A stretch of 64,000 bases of DNA from Streptomyces sp. NBC_00513 (GTDB taxonomy: Bacteria > Actinomycetota > Actinomycetes > Streptomycetales > Streptomycetaceae), in NCBI RefSeq assembly GCF_041431415.1, contig NZ_CP107845.1, positions 7,564,001 to 7,628,000 on the forward strand, in the 5' to 3' direction. A program made the translations under genes and the position numbers. Within the stretch, counting starts at the first letter, position 1, and every line of letters starts with the position of its first letter. The notes under the pieces are model-generated. The model had not been told where the DNA came from. It ran no database searches and saw nothing but the letters and a program-made list of their open reading frames with translations. Shown in pieces: positions 23,695-33,134 of the stretch.

Positions 23695-26370
23695 ATGACG
23701 AGCCACGCAACCGAAGTCGACCTCGAAAGTCTGCTACGCCAGGCGCTACTGATCACGGATAACGGCAAGCGTTGGACAGCCGACGCGGACGATATGTGGT
23801 GCCGCCTCACACACCACCGAGGCATACGACGCCGGCAGGGCTGGAAACTGCACGTGTCCGCCACCGCCGCCTCCGCACCGGAAGTCCTCGTGAAGTCCCT
23901 GGACGTGTTGCTGCGCGAGGAGGCGGCATTCAAATTCGTCCGGTCACTCGACCAGGTGAGCGCGCTCAACTCCCGTGCCACGCCGCGAGGGAGTTCGGGC
24001 AAGTTCATCACCATCTACCCGCCCTCCGACGAGGACGCGGCCCGAATGGCACTTGAGCTGCACAAGGCCACGGCGGGACTGGCCGGCCCCCGGATCCTGT
24101 CCGACCAGCCGTACGCTCCACACAGCCTGGTGCACTACCGCTACGGCGCTTTCGTCGGCCGGCGGCGACTGTCGGAGCAGGGTCTGCTGGTGTGGTTCAT
24201 CGAGGACCCCGACGGCAACCCCGTGGAGGACAGGCGCACCGGTCAGTATTCCCCACCCTCCTGGGCGGTCAGCCCCTTCCCGGCCTCGGTACCGCTGCCA
24301 CCTCAGCAGGAGAAGGCGGCGAGCAACCCGGTGGTGCTCGGCGGCCGATTCTCGGTACGGGAGGCGATCCGGCACACCAACAAGGGCGGCGTCTACCGGG
24401 GAACCGACGTCACCACCGGCGCACCCGTGGTGATCAAGGAAGCCCGGCCACACGTCGAGGGCGACTCGTCCGGCTCCGACGTACGCGACTGGCTGAGGGC
24501 CGAGGCCAGGACGCTGGAGAAGCTCAAGGGCACGGGACTCGCACCGGAACCGCTCGCGATGTTCGAAACGGCCGGGCACCTCTTCCTCGCCCAGGAGGAA
24601 GTGCCGGGCGTACCCCTGCGCACCTGGGTCGCCGAGCGCTTCCGCGACGTCGGGAGCGAACGCTACCGAGCGGACGCACTCGCGCAGGTTCGACGCCTGG
24701 TGGACCTCGTCGCGGCGGCCCACGCCCACGGCTGCGTACTGAGGGACTTCACGCCCGGCAACGTCATGGTGCGCCCGGACGGCGAACTGCGCCTCATCGA
24801 CCTGGAGCTCGCCGCCCTGGAGGGCGACGTCACGCTCCCCACCCAAGTGGGAACCCCCGGCTTCAGCGCCCCCGAGCGTCTGCACGACGCTCCCGTCTCC
24901 CCGACCGCCGACTACTACGGCCTCGGCGCCACCGTGTGCTTCGTGCTCGGCGGGAAGGTGCCGAACCTGCTGCCCGAGGAGCCGGCCACGAGACCCGCGG
25001 AGCAGCGGTTCGCCGAGTGGCTGACCGCCTGCGCCGGAACACTGCGCATGCCGGACGGCCTGCCGGAGATGATCCTCGGGCTGATGAAGGACGATCCCGG
25101 CGAGCGCTGGGACCCTGCCAGGGCGAGTGAGGCACTCCGCGAGATGGACCCGACGCGGCGGCCCGCGCACCCCGCCACCGGACCGGTACGGACGGACGAA
25201 CCACACGCCGCGACGCGGGTCGCGGTAAGCGGGATGGTGAACCACCTCATCGATTCGATGACCCCGGGCGACGATCGACGGCTGTGGCCCGTGTCCACCC
25301 TGGCCGGGGAGACCGATCCCTGCACCGTGCAGCAAGGCGCGGCGGGTGCGCTGGCGGTCCTGACGCGGTACTTCGAGCTCACCGGCGACCCGCGACTGCC
25401 CGAGCTGATCGCCACCGCCGGCCACTGGATCGCCGCCCGTACCGACACCCGCTCCATACGCCCGGGCCTGCACTTCGGAGGACGCGGCATCGCCTGGGCG
25501 CTGTACGACGCCGGACGTGCCATCGACGACCGCGCGCTCACGGACCACGCGTTGGCCCTGGCGTTGGCCCCGCTGGAGTCGACGCCCAGTCACGACATCA
25601 CCCACGGCTCCGCGGGCAGCGGACTCGCCGCCGCCCACCTGTGGAACCGTACCGGTGACCCACGCCTGGCCGAGCTGGTCGTCGACGCGGCCGACCGGCT
25701 GGCCGCCGCCGCGCAACCCGAGCCGTCCGGCGTGAGCTGGCCGGTTCCCGCGGAGGCGGTTTCCACGGAGGCCGGCAAACGTTATCTCGGCTTCGCCCAC
25801 GGAACGTCCGGCATTGGCTGCTTCCTCCTCACCGCCGCGGCCATCACCGACCGCTCCGAGCACATGGAACTGGCCGTGGCGGCGGGAGAACACCTGGTGG
25901 CCAACGCCGTGATGGTCGGCCAGGCGGCCCAGTGGCCGGCCCAGGCCACGGACGTGCCCACGGCGCCGTACTGGTGCCACGGTTCGGCGGGCATCGGTTC
26001 CTTCCTGGTCCGACTCTGGCAGCGGACCGGGGACAAACGGTTCGGCGACCTCGCCCGCGGCGCCACACACGCCGTCATGGAACGCGCCTCTCGCGCCGCT
26101 CTGGCCCAGTGCCACGGGCTGGCGGGGAACGGAGACTTCCTCCTCGACATGGCCGAGGCCACCGGGGATCCCGCCTACCGCGCGATGGCCGACGACCTGG
26201 CCCGTCTCCTCGTCTCCGAACGGGCCCACCGCGAAAACCACGTCGTCTTCCCCAACGAGTACGGGGACGTCTCGACGAGTTGGAGCGACGGATCCGCAGG
26301 AATCCTGGCCTTCCTCCTGCGAACCCGCCACACAGACCCCCGGCACTGGATGATCCGGCAGCCGGGCTGA
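23695..26370 (+). CDS. lanL: Class IV lanthipeptide synthetase LanL
   Basis: An 891-residue enzyme that dehydrates Ser/Thr and forms thioether rings on the precursor encoded just downstream. Order: phosphoSer/Thr lyase about 1-200; Ser/Thr kinase about 215-480 with 'APVVIKEARP' (Lys), 'LRDFTPGNVMV' (catalytic Asp) and 'LIDLELA'; LanC-like cyclase about 500-891. Zinc ligands are intact: Cys761 in 'YWCHGSAG' and Cys806-His807 in 'AQCHGLAG'. This separates it from class III LanKC enzymes, whose cyclase lacks them. The ATG at 23695 follows GAGAGGGA. The precursor gene is 44 bases downstream. Confidence 0.95.
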   Translation: MTSHATEVDLESLLRQALLITDNGKRWTADADDMWCRLTHHRGIRRRQGWKLHVSATAASAPEVLVKSLDVLLREEAAFKFVRSLDQVSALNSRATPRGSSGKFITIYPPSDEDAARMALELHKATAGLAGPRILSDQPYAPHSLVHYRYGAFVGRRRLSEQGLLVWFIEDPDGNPVEDRRTGQYSPPSWAVSPFPASVPLPPQQEKAASNPVVLGGRFSVREAIRHTNKGGVYRGTDVTTGAPVVIKEARPHVEGDSSGSDVRDWLRAEARTLEKLKGTGLAPEPLAMFETAGHLFLAQEEVPGVPLRTWVAERFRDVGSERYRADALAQVRRLVDLVAAAHAHGCVLRDFTPGNVMVRPDGELRLIDLELAALEGDVTLPTQVGTPGFSAPERLHDAPVSPTADYYGLGATVCFVLGGKVPNLLPEEPATRPAEQRFAEWLTACAGTLRMPDGLPEMILGLMKDDPGERWDPARASEALREMDPTRRPAHPATGPVRTDEPHAATRVAVSGMVNHLIDSMTPGDDRRLWPVSTLAGETDPCTVQQGAAGALAVLTRYFELTGDPRLPELIATAGHWIAARTDTRSIRPGLHFGGRGIAWALYDAGRAIDDRALTDHALALALAPLESTPSHDITHGSAGSGLAAAHLWNRTGDPRLAELVVDAADRLAAAAQPEPSGVSWPVPAEAVSTEAGKRYLGFAHGTSGIGCFLLTAAAITDRSEHMELAVAAGEHLVANAVMVGQAAQWPAQATDVPTAPYWCHGSAGIGSFLVRLWQRTGDKRFGDLARGATHAVMERASRAALAQCHGLAGNGDFLLDMAEATGDPAYRAMADDLARLLVSERAHRENHVVFPNEYGDVSTSWSDGSAGILAFLLRTRHTDPRHWMIRQPG

Positions 26371-26414
26371 GCGACAGGGACCCCTGTCGCCACCGCACAG
26401 AGAAGGAGAATGTC

Positions 26415-26570
26415 ATGGAGAACCAGGACCTCAGCCTGCTTGCCCACCTGCACGCCCTTCCGGAGACCGACCCGGTCGGCGTCGACGGCGCGCCGTTCGC
26501 CGCGACCTGCGAGTGCGTCGGCCTGCTGACGCTTCTCAACACCATCTGTATCGGCATCAGCTGCGCCTAG
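26415..26570 (+). CDS. lanA: Venezuelin-like class IV lanthipeptide precursor
   Basis: A 51-residue precursor with strong AAGGAG site. The leader 'MENQDLSLLAHLHALPETDP' has the amphipathic helix (LLAHLHAL) recognised by LanL. The core region from about residue 28 reads 'FAATCECVGLLTLLN' then 'TICIGISCA': Thr31, Thr39, Thr43, Ser49 and Cys32, Cys34, Cys45, Cys50, enough for four (methyl)lanthionine rings. From memory this is nearly identical to venezuelin's VenA, differing at a few positions. No leader protease is encoded nearby, as in other class IV clusters. Confidence 0.95.
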   Translation: MENQDLSLLAHLHALPETDPVGVDGAPFAATCECVGLLTLLNTICIGISCA

Positions 26571-26578
26571 CCGAGAAC

Positions 26579-26618
26579 CTCCGTCCGGTGGCCGCCCGCG
26601 GGCAGCCACCGGACGGAG
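26579..26618 (+). terminator. Perfect hairpin between precursor and exporter genes
   Basis: CTCCGTCCGGTGGC (26579-26592) pairs perfectly with GCCACCGGACGGAG (26605-26618) around a 12-base loop. It begins 9 bases after the precursor stop. A partial terminator here would give more precursor mRNA than exporter mRNA, and would protect the precursor message. Confidence 0.75.
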
Positions 26619-26677
26619 CCAAGGCCGCTGTGGCCGGCAGGCCCGCCGGAGACACCCCCGTGGACGAGGACCCGACC

Positions 26678-27778
26678 ATGCAGCCACCTGCCGGAGACGA
26701 CGCTCGCACCCGGGCGAACCTCGTGACCACCGCCCCCACGCACCCGGACACCGCCGGGCCCACCGCCCCGCCGGCGTACGCCATCAGCACGCGCGGTCTG
26801 TTCAAGAGCTACGCGGGTCCGGACGGCACCACCACCCACGCCGTTCGCGGCCTGGACCTGGACGTGCTCCAAGGCGAGACCTACGCCTTCCTCGGCCCCA
26901 ACGGCGCGGGCAAGTCCACCACCCTCGCGCTGTTGTGCGCCCTGGCCCGCCCCACCGCCGGACAGGCCACGGTGGCGGGCGTCGACGTACTCCGCCGACC
27001 GGAGCAGGTACGAAGACTCGTCGGGATGCTCTTCCAACACAGCGCCCTGGATCCGGACCTGACAGCCGAACAGAACCTGCACATCCACGCACGCCTCTAC
27101 GGACTGCGCCGCCGCCACGCCCGCCTGCGCGCCGCCGAGACGCTGGAGATGGTCGGATTGACCGACCGGCGACGTGCCCTGGTCCGCACCCTGTCCGGAG
27201 GGATGCGCCGCCGCCTGGAACTCGCCCGCGGGCTGCTCCACTCACCCAGGGTCCTGTTCCTCGACGAGCCGACCACCGGACTCGACCCGCACGCCCGCGT
27301 CCAGGTGTGGGAACACCTGCGCGCACTGCGCGACCAGCACGGCAGCACGCTCTTCGTCACCACCCATTACCTGGAAGAGGCGGAGAACTGCGACCGCCTC
27401 GGCATCATCGACCACGGCCGACTCGTGACACAAGGCACGCCCCTCGCACTGAAGACCGCGATCGGAGACGACCGGGTGGTGCTGCGCACCAGCGACGACG
27501 CGGCGGCACGACAGGTCGTGGGCCGCACCGCCCCGTCGGGTCTCGCCGTCACCCTGGACGCCGAAGGGGTGACCCTGAGGGTCCCCGACGGCAGCGCCTG
27601 GATCCCCCGCCTGTGCGCGGCACTCGAAGCCCACGGCATCGCGGTGCACGCCGCGTCCGCGACCCCGCCGACACTCGACGACGTCTTCTTCCACCACACC
27701 GGCCGCAGCATCCACGCCCCCCGGCCGACACCGGCCACCCCGAGCGCAACCACGGCAGCAACCGAGGAGGCCCCATGA
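26678..27778 (+). CDS. lanT: ABC transporter ATPase of the lanthipeptide cluster
   Basis: A 366-residue ATPase of the drug/natural-product (DrrA-like) type. Motifs: Walker A 'GPNGAGKST', signature 'LSGGMRRRLELARGL', Walker B 'VLFLDEPTTGLDP', and the H-loop 'TTHYLEEAE', then a ~100-residue C-terminal extension as in DrrA proteins. With the following permease it should export the lanthipeptide or confer self-protection. ATG 26678 follows GAGGA; an in-frame GTG at 26660 is possible. The stop overlaps the permease start (ATGA). Confidence 0.92.
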   Translation: MQPPAGDDARTRANLVTTAPTHPDTAGPTAPPAYAISTRGLFKSYAGPDGTTTHAVRGLDLDVLQGETYAFLGPNGAGKSTTLALLCALARPTAGQATVAGVDVLRRPEQVRRLVGMLFQHSALDPDLTAEQNLHIHARLYGLRRRHARLRAAETLEMVGLTDRRRALVRTLSGGMRRRLELARGLLHSPRVLFLDEPTTGLDPHARVQVWEHLRALRDQHGSTLFVTTHYLEEAENCDRLGIIDHGRLVTQGTPLALKTAIGDDRVVLRTSDDAAARQVVGRTAPSGLAVTLDAEGVTLRVPDGSAWIPRLCAALEAHGIAVHAASATPPTLDDVFFHHTGRSIHAPRPTPATPSATTAATEEAP

Positions 27779-28665
27779 CCGCACCCGCCCTCCCGGCCTC
27801 AGACGCCTCCCGCACCCCTGATGCCCCGGGCGCCTCCACCGACACCGGCCGGGAGTCGGGGGCCCCTCTGCGCCACGAACTGCGCGCGGTACACGCCCTG
27901 ATCTACCGCGATCTGCTGCGCTTGTCCGCCCAACCCACCCACACCGCCCTGATGCTGCTCCAGCCGGTGCTCTACCTCTTCATCCTGGGAGGCGGTCTCG
28001 CCGCGCTGATCCCCAACTCCTCGCTGGGCGTGGGCTATCAGACCTACCTCTTCCCGGGCATGCTGATGATGACGGTACAGACGCCGGCCATCATGGTCGG
28101 CATCCGCCTGATCACCGACCGACAGAGCGGCTACCTGCGCGAACTCCTGATGGCCCCGGTCCGCCGGTCCACCCTGCTCCTCGGGAGCTGCGCGGGCGGC
28201 ACCATCGTCTCCACGGTCCAGGGCGCCGTCCTGCTCGCCCTGGCCGGAACCGTCGGGCTGCCCTACGACCCGCTCCTCATGGCGCTGCTCCTCGCCGGCA
28301 TGATCCTCACCTCCTTCACCATCACGGCCCTGTCCCTGGCCCTGGCCGTGACCCTCAACCGGCCCGAGATCTTCCACATGCTGCTCGGCCTGGTGATGAT
28401 GCCGTTGCTCTTCCTCTCCGGCGGCTTCTTCCCGATCGAGAACCTGCCGGGCTGGGCCCACACGCTGGCCGCCGTCAACCCGCTCGCCTACGGGGTGGAC
28501 CTGCTCCGCCGCTGCATCGCGCTGCGGGTACCCGACCAGGCGGCCGCCGCGGGCATCGAGTGGTCGAACTGGCAACCTCCCCTGCTCCTGGAGGGCGCCA
28601 TCCTGCTGACCGGCGGAGTCCTGGCCCTGCTCTGGGCCGCCCACCGCTTCAGCCGCCCCGAATGA
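27775..28665 (+). CDS. lanH: ABC-2 type permease of the lanthipeptide cluster
   Basis: A 296-residue ABC-2 membrane protein with six hydrophobic segments after a ~45-residue Pro/Ser/Asp-rich N-terminus. Typical features are 'PGMLMMTVQTPAIMVG', 'GYLRELLMAPVRR' and 'PLLFLSGGFFPIENLP'. It overlaps the ATPase stop by four bases, so both are made together as a VenT/VenH-like pair. It is the last gene of the cluster; the solute-binding protein gene faces it. Confidence 0.92.
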   Translation: MTAPALPASDASRTPDAPGASTDTGRESGAPLRHELRAVHALIYRDLLRLSAQPTHTALMLLQPVLYLFILGGGLAALIPNSSLGVGYQTYLFPGMLMMTVQTPAIMVGIRLITDRQSGYLRELLMAPVRRSTLLLGSCAGGTIVSTVQGAVLLALAGTVGLPYDPLLMALLLAGMILTSFTITALSLALAVTLNRPEIFHMLLGLVMMPLLFLSGGFFPIENLPGWAHTLAAVNPLAYGVDLLRRCIALRVPDQAAAAGIEWSNWQPPLLLEGAILLTGGVLALLWAAHRFSRPE

Positions 28666-28781
28666 CACGCGGACGGGGCACCGAAGCGAGTCCAGGTCCA
28701 CCTCGCGCCCGCGCGCCGGCCCCGCACCCGGAGCGGGAACGCCGACGAGGGTGGGTCTCCAGGCCGGAGCCGCCCCCGTTC

Positions 28782-29927
28782 TCAGCCCGAGAGGGCTTTG
28801 TCCCAGCCGCGGTTGACGACGCGTCGAGCATTCTCCGTCTGCGCCTCCGTCGGGAACGTCGGTGTGCCCTCGACCGTCGGCAGTTTCTCCGCGGCCGCCT
28901 TGTCGAGGGTGCCGTTCTTCCGCATCGCGTCCATGAGGACGGGGCGCGCATAGGCGCCGAGCCGGAGGTTCTGGCCTTCCGGGCTGAAGAGGTACTCCTG
29001 CCACAGACGTGCCGCCGCGGGGTGCGGGGCGTCCTTGTTGACCCCGTTCGCGTAGTACTGGGCGAAGCTGCCGTCGAAGGGGATGGCGGTCCGCCAGTCG
29101 ACATCCGCGCCCTTCCTCCGGAATTCGTCCGCATATCCGAGATTGAGGAAGTCCCAGTCGATGCTGATCGGGGTCTGGCCCTTGGCGATCGTGGCCACCG
29201 AGGATTCGACCGGGATGAAGTTGCCGTTCTTGCGGAGCTCGGCGAAGAAGTCGATACCGGGTTGGATGTTGTCGAAGGAACCCCCGTTCGCCAGGGCCGC
29301 CGCGTACACCCCGGCGAAGGCGGAGCCGGATTTGGTGGGGTCGCCGTTGAGTGCGACCTTTCCCTTGTACTCGGGCTTGCGCAGATCGGCGAATGTCGAA
29401 GGGCAGGTCTTGACGCGCTTGGCGTCACAGCCGATCGAGATGTAGCCGCCGTAGTTGTTGTACCAGCGGGCTCGCGGGTCCTTCTGCTCCTCGGGGATCT
29501 CGTCGTAGTCGGCGACCTCGTACGGGGCGAGCAGACCCTGCCGGGCCGCGGACTGCGCGAACGAGCCCCCCACGTCGATCACGTCGGGGGCGAGGCCCGC
29601 GCCCCTGTGCTCCTTCAGGGCGTTGATCTCGTCCTGGCTGGTCCCCTCCGGATTCTCCACGGCGACCTTGATCCCGTACTTCTTCTCGAAGCCTTCGATC
29701 AGCGCGCCGTAGTTGGCCCAGTCGCTCGGCAGCGCGATCGTGTTGAGCGAGCCCTCCTTCTTCGCCGCCGCGATCAGTGCCGCCATCCCGCCGGTGTCCG
29801 CGGCCGAGGTGGCCACCGCGGGCGCTCGGGGTGTGGCGGGGGGCTTGTCTCCACAGGCGCCGAGGGGCGCTGCCGCGAGGGCCAGGCAGGCGGCGACGGA
29901 GACTGTCCGGAGACGGGATGCGGGCAC
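28782..29927 (-). CDS. ABC transporter solute-binding lipoprotein
   Basis: A 381-residue lipoprotein: GTG start after GGAG, signal peptide with lipobox 'PLGAC' (Cys25), then a two-lobed binding protein with 'SDWANYGALIEGFEKKYGI' and 'GYISIGCDAKRV', characteristic of the Fe3+/spermidine-putrescine/thiamine class (SBP_bac_6-like). No permease or ATPase genes are next to it, so it is an orphan component or feeds a transporter encoded elsewhere. It converges on the lanthipeptide cluster and is probably unrelated to it. Confidence 0.88.
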   Translation of the reverse strand: MPASRLRTVSVAACLALAAAPLGACGDKPPATPRAPAVATSAADTGGMAALIAAAKKEGSLNTIALPSDWANYGALIEGFEKKYGIKVAVENPEGTSQDEINALKEHRGAGLAPDVIDVGGSFAQSAARQGLLAPYEVADYDEIPEEQKDPRARWYNNYGGYISIGCDAKRVKTCPSTFADLRKPEYKGKVALNGDPTKSGSAFAGVYAAALANGGSFDNIQPGIDFFAELRKNGNFIPVESSVATIAKGQTPISIDWDFLNLGYADEFRRKGADVDWRTAIPFDGSFAQYYANGVNKDAPHPAAARLWQEYLFSPEGQNLRLGAYARPVLMDAMRKNGTLDKAAAEKLPTVEGTPTFPTEAQTENARRVVNRGWDKALSG

Positions 29928-30014
29928 AAAGGCTCCATAACGGGCGATCGTCCACTGATCGAGGCCAGCGTACGTTCGGCGGCCCCGCCGCGCAGTCCCA
30001 GAGGGTGGTGTCCG

Positions 30015-30074
30015 CCGCCGTCCTCGTGCCCGCCGTCCTCGTGCCTGCGGTCCTCGTGTCTGCCGTCCTCGTGC
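30015..30074. repeat. Tandem 15-bp repeat, four units
   Basis: Units CCGCCGTCCTCGTGC, identical in copies 1 and 2, with two or three changes in copies 3 and 4, at 30015-30029, 30030-30044, 30045-30059 and 30060-30074. A decayed fifth copy follows. It lies between the SpoIIE sensor stop and the lipoprotein start. Length polymorphism between strains is likely. Confidence 0.8.
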
Positions 30075-30093
30075 CTGTCGTACCGGCTGATGC

Positions 30094-32928
30094 TCAGAAC
30101 CCGTCCTCGCCCCACCCGGCCAGAAGCGCCTCCGCGAGATCCATCGCGGGCGGTGCGGTCTCTTCCTGGAGGGTCTGCTCGCTCCAGATGATCTTGCCGC
30201 GAGCGGTGTAGCGGGTGCCCCAGCGCTCGGCGAACTGCGCCACGAGGAACAGGCCGCGGCCGCCCTCGTCGGTGTCCTCGGCCCGACGCAGGTGCGGGGA
30301 GGTGCTGGACCCGTCGGAGACCTCGCAGACCAGGCTCCGGTCGTACAGCAGCCTCACCCGGATGGGCTCGGTGCCGTAGCGGATGGCGTTGGTCAACAGC
30401 TCGCTGAGGATGAGTTCCGTGGTGAAGGCGATGTCCTCCAGGCCCCAGTCCGCCAGTCTGCGGGCGCAGGCGTTGCGCACCGGGGACACCGCGGCGGGGT
30501 CGGGGGACACGTCCCACTCGGCGATCCGCGCGGGGTCCAGCCGGCGGGTGCGGGCCACCAGCAGCGCGACGTCGTCGACGGGCCGGGTGGGCAGCATCGC
30601 GTCGATCACCGCGGTGCAGGTTTCCTCGGGGCTGCGGGCAGGCCCTGCCAGGGCGGCGCGCAGCGCCGCGTGGGCCGCGTCCGGATCGCGGCCCCGGCTC
30701 TCGACCAGCCCGTTGGTGAAGAGGGCCAGCCGGGAGCCCTCGGGCAGCGTGATCGTCATGGTCTCCATGGGCAGACCCGCGCCCAGACCCAGCGGCGGGG
30801 AGACGGGAACGTCGGGGAAGGACACGGTTCCGTCGGGGTGGACCAGGGCGGGGCCGGGATGCCCGGCGGTGGCGGCCGTCACCTGCCCCGAGACGGGGTC
30901 GTAGATGGCACACAGACAGGTGGCCCCGGTGATCCCCTGCCACTCCTGCTCGTCGGTGTCGATGTGGGCGACCAACTCGTCCAGGTGGCTCAGCAACTCG
31001 TCCGGAGGCAGGTCGAGGGTGGAGAAGTTGTACACGGCGGTGCGCAGGCGGCCCATGGTCGCGGCGGCGTGCAGACCGTGGCCGACGACGTCGCCGACCA
31101 CCAGGGCCACTCGGGCGCCGGGCAGCGGGATGACGTCGAACCAGTCACCGCCCACCCCGGCACGGGCGGCCAGGTAACGGTGCGCGACCTCGACGGCGGA
31201 CTGCTCCGGTACGCGCCGGGGAAGCAGGCTGCGCTGCAGGGTGACGGCCATGGTGTGCTCGCGGGTGTAGCGGCGGGCATTGTCGATGGACAGCGCCGCC
31301 CTCGCGGTCAGCTCCTCCGCGAAGGACACGTCCTCCTCGTCGAACGGCGGGGAGTCCTCGCCCCGCCAGTAGCAGGTCATGCCCAGCAGCACGCCCCGCG
31401 CCCGCAGGGGCACGGAGATCAGGGAGTGGATGCCGCGGTCCAGGATCTGCCGGGCATTCGCCTCGTGCTGGGCCCGCCAGCGCTGGGAGGCCCGCAGGTC
31501 CGCCTCCAGGACCGCGTGGCCGCCTGCCGCCCCGGGGGCCATGGGGCCGGTGGGAGCGAACCGGATCAGCTCGCCGACGGGGGACAGCGGGTGGTTGCCG
31601 TCAAGGCCGACGACGGCGGTGCGGCGCATCTCGGTGCTCGCCTCGGGCGGCTCCTCGCCGCGCAGTACCGGGTCCAGCAGGTCGACGGTGACCACGTCGG
31701 CGAACCGGGGGACCGCCGCCTCCGCCAGTTCCTCGGCGGTGCGCTCCAGGTTCAGCGTCGTTCCGACCTGCACCCCCGCGTCGTACAGCAGGTTCAGCCG
31801 CTCGCGGGCCATCTCGGCCCGCCCGGACAGCGCCCGCAGTTCGGTGGTGTCCCGCAGCGTGACGACGGTCCCGGCCTTGCCGTAGGGGGCGGTGCGCCGG
31901 ATGTTCACCGCCAGCAGCCGATCGGCCGCCACCTGCAGCTCGTCGGTCGCGGAACGGCCCGAGGCGATCGACTCGGCGATGCCCTCCTCCAGACCCAGGT
32001 CCGTGACGGGGAGTCCCTCCGCGTGCACCGGCAGGTCCAGGAGTCTGCGCGCCTCGTCATTGGCCAGCAGCAGCCGCCCGTCACCGCCGACGATCAGCAC
32101 GCCCTCGCGTACCGCGTGGAGCACCGCGTCGTGGTGTTCGTACATTCTGGTCATCTCGGCGGGTCCCAGGCCGTGGGTCCGCCGCAGCAGCCGACGGCTC
32201 ACCAGGGCCGTCCCACCCGCGGAGAGGATCAGTACCACGGCCGCACTGCCCAGGACGACCGGCAGCTGCCGGTTGACCATGCTCTGTACGTTCTGGACCG
32301 TGACCGGGGAGGTGACGACGGCGATGACGCGCCCGTCGGGGTCCTTGACGGGAACCACCGAGACCACGGACCGGCCGAGGGACCCTTCGAACGTCTCGGT
32401 GAAGGACTTGCCTGCCGCCGCCTTGGAGAAGGGGCCGACGACGTGCTTCCCGATCTGCCGCGGATCACTGTGGGTGAGCGTGACGCCGTCGAGCGTGTAC
32501 ACGTTGATGCCGTCGACCTCGGCGATCCTCCGGGCCGCCTCCGCGCTCGGCTGGAGCACCGCGCTCGGATGGGCGCTGCGCAGGGCCGGGACGATTCCCG
32601 GGGACTCCGCGAAGGTTCCGGCGGCGGCGAGCGTCCGGTGTCGGGCGTCCAGCATCGCGGAGCTACGGGCCTGCACCACGAGCGCCCCCACCGCGGCGGC
32701 GACGAGAAGCATCACGACGGCCAGCTGGAGCAGGAACACCTCGCCGGCCACGCTGCGCACGCTCAGCAGGGAGGACAGACGCTGCGGTCTGCGGACCCTT
32801 CCCTTGGGGGGCCGGACGTGCTCCTGATCCACCGGGCGGTGTCCTGACCGGGGACGGCGCGGGGATGCGGAAAAGATCGCGGTGAAGCCGAGGAGTCGGC
32901 GCCGGAGATCTCCCAGGAAAACGCCCAT
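30094..32928 (-). CDS. Membrane sensor with PAS, GAF, SpoIIE phosphatase and anti-sigma ATPase domains
   Basis: A 944-residue multi-domain regulator. Order: basic N-terminus; membrane helix about 62-87; extracytoplasmic dCache/CitA-like sensor about 90-220; second helix about 222-242; PAS about 265-370; GAF about 380-545; SpoIIE/PP2C phosphatase about 570-780 ('AGVGGDWFDVIPL', 'ALVVGDVVGHGLHAAATMG', 'LALFTNGLVESRG'); HATPase about 800-925 ('TELILSELLTNAIRYG'). It likely dephosphorylates an anti-anti-sigma factor in response to a ligand, and may also act as an RsbW-like kinase. Its promoter is shared with the divergent phosphatase at 33135. Confidence 0.92.
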   Translation of the reverse strand: MGVFLGDLRRRLLGFTAIFSASPRRPRSGHRPVDQEHVRPPKGRVRRPQRLSSLLSVRSVAGEVFLLQLAVVMLLVAAAVGALVVQARSSAMLDARHRTLAAAGTFAESPGIVPALRSAHPSAVLQPSAEAARRIAEVDGINVYTLDGVTLTHSDPRQIGKHVVGPFSKAAAGKSFTETFEGSLGRSVVSVVPVKDPDGRVIAVVTSPVTVQNVQSMVNRQLPVVLGSAAVVLILSAGGTALVSRRLLRRTHGLGPAEMTRMYEHHDAVLHAVREGVLIVGGDGRLLLANDEARRLLDLPVHAEGLPVTDLGLEEGIAESIASGRSATDELQVAADRLLAVNIRRTAPYGKAGTVVTLRDTTELRALSGRAEMARERLNLLYDAGVQVGTTLNLERTAEELAEAAVPRFADVVTVDLLDPVLRGEEPPEASTEMRRTAVVGLDGNHPLSPVGELIRFAPTGPMAPGAAGGHAVLEADLRASQRWRAQHEANARQILDRGIHSLISVPLRARGVLLGMTCYWRGEDSPPFDEEDVSFAEELTARAALSIDNARRYTREHTMAVTLQRSLLPRRVPEQSAVEVAHRYLAARAGVGGDWFDVIPLPGARVALVVGDVVGHGLHAAATMGRLRTAVYNFSTLDLPPDELLSHLDELVAHIDTDEQEWQGITGATCLCAIYDPVSGQVTAATAGHPGPALVHPDGTVSFPDVPVSPPLGLGAGLPMETMTITLPEGSRLALFTNGLVESRGRDPDAAHAALRAALAGPARSPEETCTAVIDAMLPTRPVDDVALLVARTRRLDPARIAEWDVSPDPAAVSPVRNACARRLADWGLEDIAFTTELILSELLTNAIRYGTEPIRVRLLYDRSLVCEVSDGSSTSPHLRRAEDTDEGGRGLFLVAQFAERWGTRYTARGKIIWSEQTLQEETAPPAMDLAEALLAGWGEDGF

Positions 32929-33134
32929 GCTTCAGTTTCCAACCTCTTCGGGTCGTCGGCAGCGGGGAGCGAAGGTCGCCGAGCCGCGGCGATCTTGGTA
33001 CTACCGCGCAGAGGCGGGGTGCGGCGGCGCCTCGCGCCGGGGATCCGGGCCGCCACCACGGCGGCGACCGGGCCCCCCACGAGGCCGGTCGACCTGAGTG
33101 GCGGCCATGCGTCCGGGCAAGGCAGGCTGTACTC

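Noticed and set aside
28782..29927. Solute-binding lipoprotein considered as part of the lanthipeptide immunity system
   Set aside because: It is convergent to the cluster and of the metal/polyamine-binding class, not a LanI-type lipoprotein.
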